Assembly: GCA_041656175.1 (NCBI GenBank)
Contig: JBBAEA010000057.1
Span: forward strand, 1-20,135
Length of the DNA: 20,135 nucleotides
DNA from: JBBAEA01 sp041656175
Lineage (GTDB): Bacteria; Myxococcota_A; Bradymonadia; UBA4248
Direction of reading: 5' to 3'
Made by a program: the position numbers and the translations under genes
The notes under the pieces: generated by a model
Told to the model about the DNA's origin: nothing
The model's database searches: none
What the model saw: only the letters and a program-made list of their open reading frames with translations
Part shown: positions 8,104-14,953 of the stretch, piece after piece
Numbering within the stretch: the stretch's first letter is position 1
Layout: every line of letters starts with the position of its first letter

Positions 8104-8471
8104 CTTATCTCCTTGTTAAAGCTCATAGCTATACTAAAATCACTTCGTAGTTGACGGCGCATCTTCAGCACCGCAACCATTCACTATATTTAAGAGCTAA
8201 ACACGTGAGTGACGTGGTCAAGGAAAAGGCATCTCACTTTTCTGATTTTCGTTAAATCTTGGCTGCGCCGCGCTCAGAGTTGCGCGCTAAAATCAGGGTT
8301 TTGCCCATATAGCGCTAAAATCAGGGTTTTGCCCATACAGCGTGAACGGGCACGTTCTGCTCGCGTCATGGTGTGGCTTCACTTTGCTTCACTATTTTAA
8401 TCGCTCTCTTTGAGCGCCAAAACATGTTTCAGGCTTCAGCTCGATCGTTTCATAACACAGTGTATATCCAC
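8104..8471. promoter_or_regulatory. dnaK upstream region with a 28-bp tandem duplication
   Basis: This 368-bp gap between the propeller lipoprotein gene and dnaK (both minus strand) must hold the dnaK promoter, but no confident promoter could be assigned. Two perfect or near-perfect 28-bp units lie head to tail at 8284-8311 and 8312-8339; each contains GCTAAAATCAGGGTTTTGCCC, in which GGG/CCC can pair around TTTTG. A reversed partial match (CTGATTTTCG) sits at about 8242-8251. The segment CACGTGAGTGACGTGG at 8202-8217 is an imperfect inverted repeat about 100 bases upstream of dnaK and could be an operator. Confidence 0.4.
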
Positions 8472-10169
8472 TCACTGATTAAACGAGCGATTTAAGAGAT
8501 AGATCCCTGTGGGCGCATCGACGAACAAGCTTCTATTATAATGGATAAAACTTTGGGGGTTCATAAAGAGCGGGAGTTGGCCCTCGATTTTTCCGCTTTG
8601 CGGGTTGATCACATATAGCGCGCCCTTCATCAAGAGCAAAAGCAAGTCTTCATAGTTTATCGCGTCGCGCGGAATGTCGGCGGTATAAAAGCTCCAAAGC
8701 GTTTCGTGGCTTCGCAAATCCAGCGCGATAAGGCGCGCACCCACATCATAAATCAACGCTTTCTCGCCGTGAAGGCAGTGCAAAAAATCCCCCGCAAAGC
8801 TCTGTTGTTCCCACAAAATCTGATGCGTCTCTAAGTCGTAGGCGTAGAAAAGGCCATGTTTTGGCGAAAATATTAAAATATTTCCCGAAACACAATAACG
8901 CGCAGGGCTCCAGTGAAGCGTTGCCTTAGACGTTTCCCACACACGGTGTGACAACAAATCGCCCTCGGGGTTAAAGACGTAAATCCCTTGCTCCAAGGCG
9001 AGTACCAAATTCTCTCCATGCACTGTCATCGCTCGCAGCGAAGCGCTGGCGCTGTACGCCTCCCACAAAGGGACACCACTACTGGGGTTTAAACAGTAGA
9101 TCCGAAAAGATTTCGCTTCTTCTACATCCTGCTTGTTGTAAAGGCAAAGATAAGAATCTTGCAATAAAAAGTGCAGCTTGCTCAAACCCGCCTTGGTATC
9201 AAAGGGGATTCTGCTCTTCCAAGCATGTGTCGAGGTTTTAGGTTGGTAAATGAGATCCAACGAATTTGCCGCTCGCGCACTCGCAATGAAGGTGGCGCGC
9301 TTGCTACAATGTAGCCCAAGAATTTTTGACGCCTGAAAGGCTAGAGGACGCGATTTTGGCGCGTACAAAAAATGCAGCAAATACTGCCCCTCAGAACTCG
9401 ACAAAACACAGGCATCGGCAAAATACTCTTGATCTTCTGCCGCGATGTAAGGCTTCGCATCGGGAGTAAACACAGCAGGATTAAAACTCAAGCGCTGCGG
9501 TAAGGAGTTTAAAACTTTCTCATCACTGAGCACCAAACTGGGCAATGCCTCCCCAAATCTACGCCAAAATGCGTTGTTAACCGCTAAGTTCTCCTCTGGC
9601 GCCTGCTCATCGCGATAAGTTAAAGTCCAGCTCTGCCAGTTGCTAGCAAAACCCCGCGGCACCTGCAGCGACAAGTTAATCTCGAAGTGGTAGGCATAGC
9701 GCGTAGGGATCGTCTTGTTTGGTTTTTTAATGCGCAGAACCACTCGCTTAAAGTCAACACGCATCGTCGCCCACGCACTATCACTACGCTCTCGACTCTT
9801 GGCTCGCTGCAAAGCATAAGGCTCCGCGACGTGGCGCTGCAGTGTTTGCAAAATTCGCTCTTCAATGTTTTCCCCCTGCATGCGACCCAAGCCACTCGTG
9901 TTTAATCTGGTAGTTAGCCAAATATATCGAACTTCATTCGGCTCTCCCTCGGCTTTGGCGGCAGAACTATATTGTTTTAACGCAATTAACGATTGCGCCC
10001 CCTCGGCAGCTTGACTCAAACTATGAGACTTAAACTGTTGCCCCATCTCGCGCGATTCATGCTCTTGCTCTGTAGCGGGTGGTTCTTTTGGATTGCATGC
10101 AAGAGAAAAAGATAAGCCAAAAAGCGCAATTGCGACGAATTTTGCGCAACGCCGAGCTAAAAAGCCCAG
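8472..10169 (-). CDS. Putative lipoprotein with PQQ/BamB-like beta-propeller; start unresolved
   Basis: The C-terminal half shows repeated propeller blades of PQQ/BamB type: GLFYAYDLETHQILWEQ, ARLIALDLRSHETLWSF, ALYVINPQSGKIEG and similar. Such propellers are usually periplasmic binding or scaffold domains. An N-terminal signal-like segment, RRCAKFVAIALFGLSFSLAC, ends in a possible lipidated Cys, though Ser at -3 makes the lipobox weak. No ATG, GTG or TTG lies in this frame between the stop of the upstream gene (10222) and this segment. The only earlier starts (ATG 10394, ATG 10361, TTG 10295) lie inside the upstream gene and would put 70-100 residues before the signal. The first ATG after the Cys is 10046. 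The end given here is the in-frame CTG 10169, which would make a 25-residue signal peptide; this is a guess. A middle domain (about 9350-9950) is unrecognised. It follows the PPC-like lipoprotein gene closely and is probably in its operon. Confidence 0.7.
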   Translation of the reverse strand: MGFLARRCAKFVAIALFGLSFSLACNPKEPPATEQEHESREMGQQFKSHSLSQAAEGAQSLIALKQYSSAAKAEGEPNEVRYIWLTTRLNTSGLGRMQGENIEERILQTLQRHVAEPYALQRAKSRERSDSAWATMRVDFKRVVLRIKKPNKTIPTRYAYHFEINLSLQVPRGFASNWQSWTLTYRDEQAPEENLAVNNAFWRRFGEALPSLVLSDEKVLNSLPQRLSFNPAVFTPDAKPYIAAEDQEYFADACVLSSSEGQYLLHFLYAPKSRPLAFQASKILGLHCSKRATFIASARAANSLDLIYQPKTSTHAWKSRIPFDTKAGLSKLHFLLQDSYLCLYNKQDVEEAKSFRIYCLNPSSGVPLWEAYSASASLRAMTVHGENLVLALEQGIYVFNPEGDLLSHRVWETSKATLHWSPARYCVSGNILIFSPKHGLFYAYDLETHQILWEQQSFAGDFLHCLHGEKALIYDVGARLIALDLRSHETLWSFYTADIPRDAINYEDLLLLLMKGALYVINPQSGKIEGQLPLFMNPQSFIHYNRSLFVDAPTGIYLLNRSFNQ

Positions 10170-10221
10170 TCGAAGCGCAAGTTTGTGAAATAAGCGCGAA
10201 ACAAAGCGCGAATCGCGCTGG

Positions 10222-11073
10222 CTACTTAATGGTAAAAATAACGTTTGAGTTTTCTTTAAGCGCTTTGGGATTGGCTCGCTCTGGAATAATGGCAATGCAC
10301 GAAGTGGCGCGGCAGTCTGTGGTTTCGATCTTGAGGCCGCCGTTTTCGATATAGCCGACATCCCCTGTGTTAACTCCAAATTTTGTTCCAGCATTGCGAA
10401 TTGTTATTTTTGCAGACCCATCCGTTTGGGGCGTAATGATCGAAATGAAGCCTTTGACAGTTTTGGCGCCAGCTTTAGGTGGGGGCGTAGGGCGGCTCTC
10501 AGTCTTTGCAGGCGTACGCGTGGTTTTGCGCGGGCGCCGCGGACTTGCCACGGGCTCCTCCACCTCTGGCTCCTCGATCTCCGCGATGACGGGCTGCGTC
10601 GGGTTGGCCGTGTATTGCGTCCCAATGGTGTAAATGGATTTGCCCGAAACTGCGTAGGTTTTAAAGTAATAGATGCCCTTTTCGACTGGCACGGATTTGA
10701 GTTGATAGAAGCTTTGGTTTGGGTTGAACGATTCGGTTATTAGTGTTCGTTCGTTGTAGTCGTAAATGCTCCAGCCGCCCTGTATGGTTCCCGGCGTGTC
10801 GATGTTGATGGAGATCGACATTTGGCCGGCTTCAGGCACGATGATGTAGCGCCAATCTTCCATATCGCCCGCGTTCACGTCCAATCGGTCGTCGATTTGT
10901 GGCATACCGAAAATCAAGCCCAAGGCTTTCTCTTTGCTCGAGTCTGAGTCAATGATGGTGCCGGTTTGCGTCTCAATGGGGGCATTGCTCTGCTCGGTTT
11001 CGCCGACTACACAGGCTCCAAGATGCAAAATTCCAATAGCTGCAACAAATGAGAATAAAATAACGCGATACAC
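10222..11073 (-). CDS. Lipoprotein with PPC-like domain and Pro-rich linker
   Basis: The start is GTG 11073 with AAGGAG six bases upstream. The signal peptide MYRVILFSFVAAIGILHLGAC has a canonical lipobox (LGAC, Cys 21); Val-Val follow, so the protein is probably sorted to the outer membrane. Residues about 55-150 (DRLDVNAGDMEDWRYIIVP...GIYYFKTYAVSG) resemble bacterial pre-peptidase C-terminal (PPC) beta-sandwich domains. A Pro/Lys/Arg-rich linker (about 160-205) leads to a C-terminal domain of about 75 residues with FGVNTGDVGYI and a Cys pair (DCRATSC). No enzyme motif is visible. The gene is first in a likely operon with the propeller lipoprotein, and family II copy B lies about 70 bases upstream, pointing toward it. 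The two lipoproteins may form one envelope complex (inference). Confidence 0.82.
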   Translation of the reverse strand: MYRVILFSFVAAIGILHLGACVVGETEQSNAPIETQTGTIIDSDSSKEKALGLIFGMPQIDDRLDVNAGDMEDWRYIIVPEAGQMSISINIDTPGTIQGGWSIYDYNERTLITESFNPNQSFYQLKSVPVEKGIYYFKTYAVSGKSIYTIGTQYTANPTQPVIAEIEEPEVEEPVASPRRPRKTTRTPAKTESRPTPPPKAGAKTVKGFISIITPQTDGSAKITIRNAGTKFGVNTGDVGYIENGGLKIETTDCRATSCIAIIPERANPKALKENSNVIFTIK

Positions 11074-11143
11074 TGCGTTCTCCTTATTTTTGCTCGATAA
11101 ATACTAAAGTAATCATATTTTCGAAGCTATGAACTTTTTGGTC

Positions 11144-11287
11144 GGGGGGAAGTCTCCCCCCGCGCACAAGCTTCCCACAAAATGCGCTAAGAATCGCAAA
11201 AGTTTGTGCGTCGTTTTCGCTATTCGCTCAACCACCGCACAAACTGCGATTCTAGGCGCCTTTTGTGGGTGATCTTGCGCTCCCCCC
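11144..11287 (-). repeat. Family II structured repeat, copy B
   Basis: A 144-bp element read on the minus strand: GGGGGGAGCGCAAGATCACCC, a 5' arm of about 53 bases, loop GAGCGAATAGCG (11218-11229), a 3' arm of about 56 bases, GGGAAGCTTGTGCGC, and a closing hairpin GGGGGGA-GACT-TCCCCCC. The arms pair almost completely (shared core AGAATCGCA...GTTTGTGCG), and the 3' arm has three extra bases at the same place as in copies A and C. It sits in the divergent gap, pointing toward the PPC-like lipoprotein gene. Confidence 0.87.
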
Positions 11288-11581
11288 TCTGATGCATTGC
11301 TGCACAACTCGTGGGGGCAAAAAATAAATTTGCAGAGTTCCTGCACCTACGAGCTTGGCTACAAAACGACAGCAAGCCCACCTTAAAGCTAACCTAAAGC
11401 CAGCTAGTCGTCAAGTTCGTGCTAGCTTTTAGCCCCTAAGCTATCTTTGCTACATGTGCTGGGGTAGAAGCTTAGAAAGTAGAGCTTAAAAAGCTTTGCA
11501 ATAGCATGGATAATGCTTAGTAATGCGAGGACTTAGGTGAGAGTTTAGACCTAAGCCACAACACAAATACGAGGAGTTGCG
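11288..11581 (+). promoter_or_regulatory. gpmI upstream region with weak promoter candidates
   Basis: No gene is seen. Possible sigma70-type pairs are TTAAAA 11486-11491 / GATAAT 11509-11514 (17-bp spacing) and TTGCAA 11496-11501 / TAGTAA 11518-11523 (16 bp); both are weak. AGCTAG/CTAGCT (about 11403-11428) and CTTAGGT/ACCTAAG (about 11531-11555) can form hairpins in the gpmI leader. The ribosome site GAGGAG precedes ATG 11582 at normal distance. Confidence 0.3.
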
Positions 11582-13228
11582 ATGTTAAAGCCGCTAAAGA
11601 AGTTAGCAAAAGCCGATCTTGAAGGTCCAGTGTTTTTAATCGTTTTAGACGGAATTGGCGAAGGCCGAGGCGACGAGAGCGATGCTGTGCATTTGGCGAG
11701 GACGCCAGTGTTTGATTTGTTGGATCGCGAGGCTAAGCGTTGTTCGCTTTTTGCGCACGGAACGCATGTCGGTATGCCCTCTGACGCAGATATGGGGAAC
11801 TCCGAAGTTGGGCACAACGCAATTGGTGCGGGACGCGTATTTTCGCAAGGCGCTAGTCTTGTGGAAGAAGCCGTTAAGTCAGAGCGCCTCTTTCAATCCG
11901 AAACTTGGCATTGGCTGCGCGACGGCCTGAAAGAAACGGGGACGCTGCACTTTATTGGGCTACTGTCGGATGGAAACGTTCACTCACACGTTTCGCATCT
12001 TTACGCGATGATTGAACGCGCGGATCTTGAAGGAATCTGCTCCGTTTGTGTACACCCGCTACTGGACGGACGCGACGTCGGTTCCACTACGGCTCTTGAC
12101 TATATCCTCCCGCTAGAAGCGCGCCTAGCCAGAATTAACGCAAAACCAGGCCGCAACTACCGCATCGCCTCAGGTGGTGGTCGCATGAACGTTACGATGG
12201 ATCGTTACGAAGCGGACTGGAGTATTGTAGAGCGCGGTTGGTCTGCGCATGTACGCGGTGAGGGGCGACAATTCGCTACCGCAGGCGAGGCTATTACGAC
12301 CTACCGCGAGGAGAATGAAGGCATTAGCGATCAGCAGCTGCCACCCTTTGTTATTGCCAAAAACGGCGAGCCTGTGGGGCGAATTCTCGACGGCGATTCT
12401 GTTGTGTTCTTTAACTTCCGCGGCGATCGCGCCATCGAAATATCAAAAGCCTTTGAACTCGATGACTTCAGCGCTTTCGATCGTAAAGTACGCCCCAACG
12501 TTCGCTTCGCGGGCATGATGCAATACGACGGCGACACGCATCTTCCCAAAAACTTCCTCGTTTCACCACCCGCCATCGATAGAACCCTAGGCGAGTATTT
12601 GGCTGCAACAGGCTTAAAGCAACTCGCCGTGGCGGAAACACAAAAGTATGGCCACGTTACCTACTTCTGGAACGGCAACCGATCGGGCTATTTCAATGAG
12701 TCACTTGAGCGCTACATCGAAGTTCCAAGTGATCGCGTTGATTTCTCCGAGCGACCGTGGATGAAAGCCGCCGAGGTCACCGATGCCGTTATAGAGGCAT
12801 TAAATAAAGACAAGTACGATTTCGTTCGCATTAACTACGCCAATGGCGACATGGTCGGGCACACCGGAAACCGCGAAGCGACCATCATTGCAGTGGAAGC
12901 TGTAAACCTTGCCTTAGGGCGCTTGCTCAAAAAAATCAAAGAAATCAAGGGTGTAGCCATAATCACCGCAGACCACGGTAACGCCGACGAAATGTACCAG
13001 TGGAACAAAAAGACCAATGACTTCATTCGCGACGAAAACGGCGTACCTGTTGAACTTACAAGTCACACTCTCAACAAAGTACCCTGCTGGTTCTACGACC
13101 CTGCTAAACAATGCGATTTACAAATCAACGACTCGCTTGAACCAAAACGCCTATCGAACCTTGCGGCAAGTGTCTTGACGCTGCTCGGCTACGAAATTCC
13201 AAGCGAATACGAAGCATCACTTATATAG
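11582..13228 (+). CDS. gpmI: 2,3-bisphosphoglycerate-independent phosphoglycerate mutase
   Basis: This cytosolic glycolytic enzyme interconverts 3- and 2-phosphoglycerate through a phosphoserine intermediate and needs Mn2+ in most bacteria. The 548-residue product has the alkaline-phosphatase-fold metal motif VLDGIGEG (Asp 23), the catalytic serine motif GNSEVGHNAIGAGR (Ser 74), HPLLDGRDVGSTTAL, ASGGGRMNVTMDRYEADW, FFNFRGDRAIEISKAF, AVAETQKYGHVTYFWNG and the C-terminal metal motif ITADHGNADEM. Length is close to the usual 510-550. The start ATG has GAGGAG seven bases upstream. The lgt gene follows after 15 bp, so the two form an operon of unrelated functions. Confidence 0.97.
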   Translation: MLKPLKKLAKADLEGPVFLIVLDGIGEGRGDESDAVHLARTPVFDLLDREAKRCSLFAHGTHVGMPSDADMGNSEVGHNAIGAGRVFSQGASLVEEAVKSERLFQSETWHWLRDGLKETGTLHFIGLLSDGNVHSHVSHLYAMIERADLEGICSVCVHPLLDGRDVGSTTALDYILPLEARLARINAKPGRNYRIASGGGRMNVTMDRYEADWSIVERGWSAHVRGEGRQFATAGEAITTYREENEGISDQQLPPFVIAKNGEPVGRILDGDSVVFFNFRGDRAIEISKAFELDDFSAFDRKVRPNVRFAGMMQYDGDTHLPKNFLVSPPAIDRTLGEYLAATGLKQLAVAETQKYGHVTYFWNGNRSGYFNESLERYIEVPSDRVDFSERPWMKAAEVTDAVIEALNKDKYDFVRINYANGDMVGHTGNREATIIAVEAVNLALGRLLKKIKEIKGVAIITADHGNADEMYQWNKKTNDFIRDENGVPVELTSHTLNKVPCWFYDPAKQCDLQINDSLEPKRLSNLAASVLTLLGYEIPSEYEASLI

Positions 13229-13243
13229 TTATCGAGGAGCGCG

Positions 13244-14206
13244 ATGTACCCTGTACTTTTTGGTGAAGACATTTGGGCGCTGCCCTCCTACTTCGCCATG
13301 CTTATGCTAGGATTTTTTGTTGGCGTAATTTTACTACAACGACAAGCCATGGCGGCGGGTTGGGATGGAGCAAAGATCATCGATCTCTCCCTAATCCTTA
13401 TTGTTGCAAGCATAGTCGGGGCGCGCGTCTTCCACGTTCTATTCGATGGTTTTTTCATGGAGTACATCGCCTTATGCAGCGATCCCGCATCTTTAGCGAA
13501 AACCTTGCCCAGCGGCGCAGCGTGTACTTCGGATGCGCAGTGTTTAGCGGCACAAAATTCGGGCGTCGACATCGGTGCCCTCTGCCACGCAGGACAATGC
13601 CAGCCTGAGAAAGACTGCTTTAGAGCGCTCAAATTTTGGTCTGGCGGTTTAACCTACTATGGTGGCTTCATCTTCGCAGTTATCAGCGCATACATCGTAG
13701 CGCGGCGAAAAGGGTGGTCGTTTCTAACGTTGTCGGACTTTGCAGCTCCCAGTATCGCGCTAGGTCTTGGTTTTGGTCGCATTGGTTGCTTTTTAGCGGG
13801 CTGCTGCTTTGGTGCCAGAAGTGAATTGCCTTGGGCTATGCACTTTCCCCAGTACAGCGACGCTTGGCGTTACCACGCAGAGCACTATCCAGAAGAATTA
13901 GCCGCACACGCAAAACACGGCATCATGGAGTCTTTGGCCGTACACCCAACACAACTTTACGAATCTTTTGGCTCCTTTGCGATTTTTGCCTTCCTTTGGT
14001 TTTACCTGCGAAAACGCAAGCGCTACGAAGGGGATGCTATCGCATTTTTGCTTATTTCTTACGCCGTTTTGCGCTTTAGCATCGAATTTGTGCGCGCCGA
14101 CGCGCGCGGGGGCTACATTCTATCGACATCGCAGTGGATATCGCTGCCACTTTTGGCATTGGGCATATTCATAATGTGGCATGCTAGAAAGCAAAAGACG
14201 CTTTAA
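13244..14206 (+). CDS. lgt: Phosphatidylglycerol-prolipoprotein diacylglyceryl transferase with Cys-rich insert
   Basis: Lgt is an inner-membrane enzyme that transfers diacylglycerol from phosphatidylglycerol to the lipobox Cys of prolipoproteins, the first step of lipoprotein maturation. Motifs: IVGARVFHVLF (58-67), SGGLTYYGGF (133-142, Tyr where E. coli has the HGG His, a common variant), GLGFGRIGCFLAGCCFG (174-190), HPTQLYES (234-241) and FVRADARGG near the last helices. Between the second and third helices lie about 50 extra residues (about 76-127) with six cysteines (78, 94, 100, 114, 119, 125) and the pattern GAACTSDAQC...GALCHAGQC. The family normally has only a short loop here. The start ATG has GAGGAG five bases upstream. 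It is second in the gpmI operon. Three putative lipoproteins in this window would be its substrates. Confidence 0.95.
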   Translation: MYPVLFGEDIWALPSYFAMLMLGFFVGVILLQRQAMAAGWDGAKIIDLSLILIVASIVGARVFHVLFDGFFMEYIALCSDPASLAKTLPSGAACTSDAQCLAAQNSGVDIGALCHAGQCQPEKDCFRALKFWSGGLTYYGGFIFAVISAYIVARRKGWSFLTLSDFAAPSIALGLGFGRIGCFLAGCCFGARSELPWAMHFPQYSDAWRYHAEHYPEELAAHAKHGIMESLAVHPTQLYESFGSFAIFAFLWFYLRKRKRYEGDAIAFLLISYAVLRFSIEFVRADARGGYILSTSQWISLPLLALGIFIMWHARKQKTL

Positions 14207-14261
14207 GAAGACTCTTTTTTTCTGTGCAAAGCGTGTGATTTTTAGCGAAACTGATTATTTT

Positions 14262-14507
14262 AGAGAGCTTTACACGGGGGGAAACCCTTTTCTTTGGCAC
14301 AAAGAAAAGATGTTTTCCCCCGTACCCCCCTTCCCCAAAGAAAGCACTCTTTTAAGCGCTTTTCGAATAAAATGTCATTCCATCTTCACCTTGCCTTATT
14401 TTGTTAGCATTTTTAGCTTGTATTTCTCTACAAAATGTCTCATTTTGTTTAAAACTGTATCGGATTTGTAAAATTAAATTCACTATTTCTAGCCGTGCAA
14501 AGGTCTC
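14262..14507 (-). repeat. Family I palindromic repeat, copy 3 (full-length reference)
   Basis: Read on the minus strand it begins GAGACCTTTGCACGGCTAG (14507), passes through ACAAATCCGATACAG, AAGGCAAGGTGAAGATGG, TGACATTTTATTCG and GCTTAAAAGAGTGCTTTCTT, then a G-run and the hairpin at about 14273-14323 (loop region TTTGTGCCAAAG), and ends GTAAAGCTCTCTA (14262). It is the only copy that looks complete and uninterrupted. It sits about 55 bp after the lgt stop, in reverse orientation. Confidence 0.87.
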
Positions 14508-14571
14508 TATTTAATTCGATAATGCCGATGAGCGCTCTTTCTCGTTTACAAAAATGCTGAGTGTTCGCAGA

Positions 14572-14714
14572 GGGGGTAGCGCAAGATCACCCAAAGAATT
14601 CGCTTGGTGACGCATTTTGTGCGGCGGTTAAGCGAATAGCTTAAACGTCGCACAAAAAAATGCGGAACTTAGCGAATTATGCGGGAAGCTTGCGCGTAGG
14701 GGGAGACTTCCCCC
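14572..14714 (+). repeat. Family II structured repeat, copy C
   Basis: A 143-bp element: GGGGGTAGCGCAAGATCACCC, 5' arm, loop GCGAATAGC (14632-14640), 3' arm, GGGAAGCTTGCGCG, and a closing hairpin GGGGGA-GACT-TCCCCC. The 5' arm core (GACGCATTTTGTGCGGCGGTTAA) pairs with the 3' arm (TTAAACGTCGCACA...ATGCGG) with three extra bases in the 3' arm. It follows family I copy 3 by about 65 bp and points toward leuS, about 240 bp away. Confidence 0.85.
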
Positions 14715-14953
14715 ACAAAAATAAAAACTTAAAAACAACGATTCTTGGAGCCGTGCAAAGCTATCCCTTTGAAGATCGCTTTGTATTCAACTTTGAGCAG
14801 CGCTATGCGTATGCTATAGAAGCATAGCTTTTGGGGGTTCAAGCGTAGGCTTTGCATGGAAAGAGCGTTCTTGTGCAAAGCATCCCCGAGAGCAAAAAAT
14901 GTCGATAACACAAAGTATGAGAGTGTTTTTGTTCAGATATTAATAGGAAGAGT
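14715..14953 (+). other. leuS upstream region
   Basis: No gene is seen. The motif CGTGCAAAGC, also found at family I ends, recurs at about 14752 and, as TTGTGCAAAGC, at about 14871. GCTATGC/GCATAGC (about 14802-14829) can form a hairpin. No T-box signature (AGGGTGGNACCGCG) is present, so a tRNA-sensing leader is not supported. Confidence 0.4.

Noticed and set aside
11113..11346. 77-codon minus-strand frame
   Set aside because: It lies over family II copy B; the residues come from the palindrome.
3969..14714. Family II as integron attC sites
   Set aside because: The folded arms with extra bases recall attC, but the ends lack the RYYYAAC/GTTRRRY core sites, no integrase or cassette array is present, and the copies are spread between housekeeping genes.
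14715..14953. T-box or other known riboswitch before leuS
   Set aside because: No T-box consensus or antiterminator layout was found, only short hairpins and the recurring GTGCAAAG motif.
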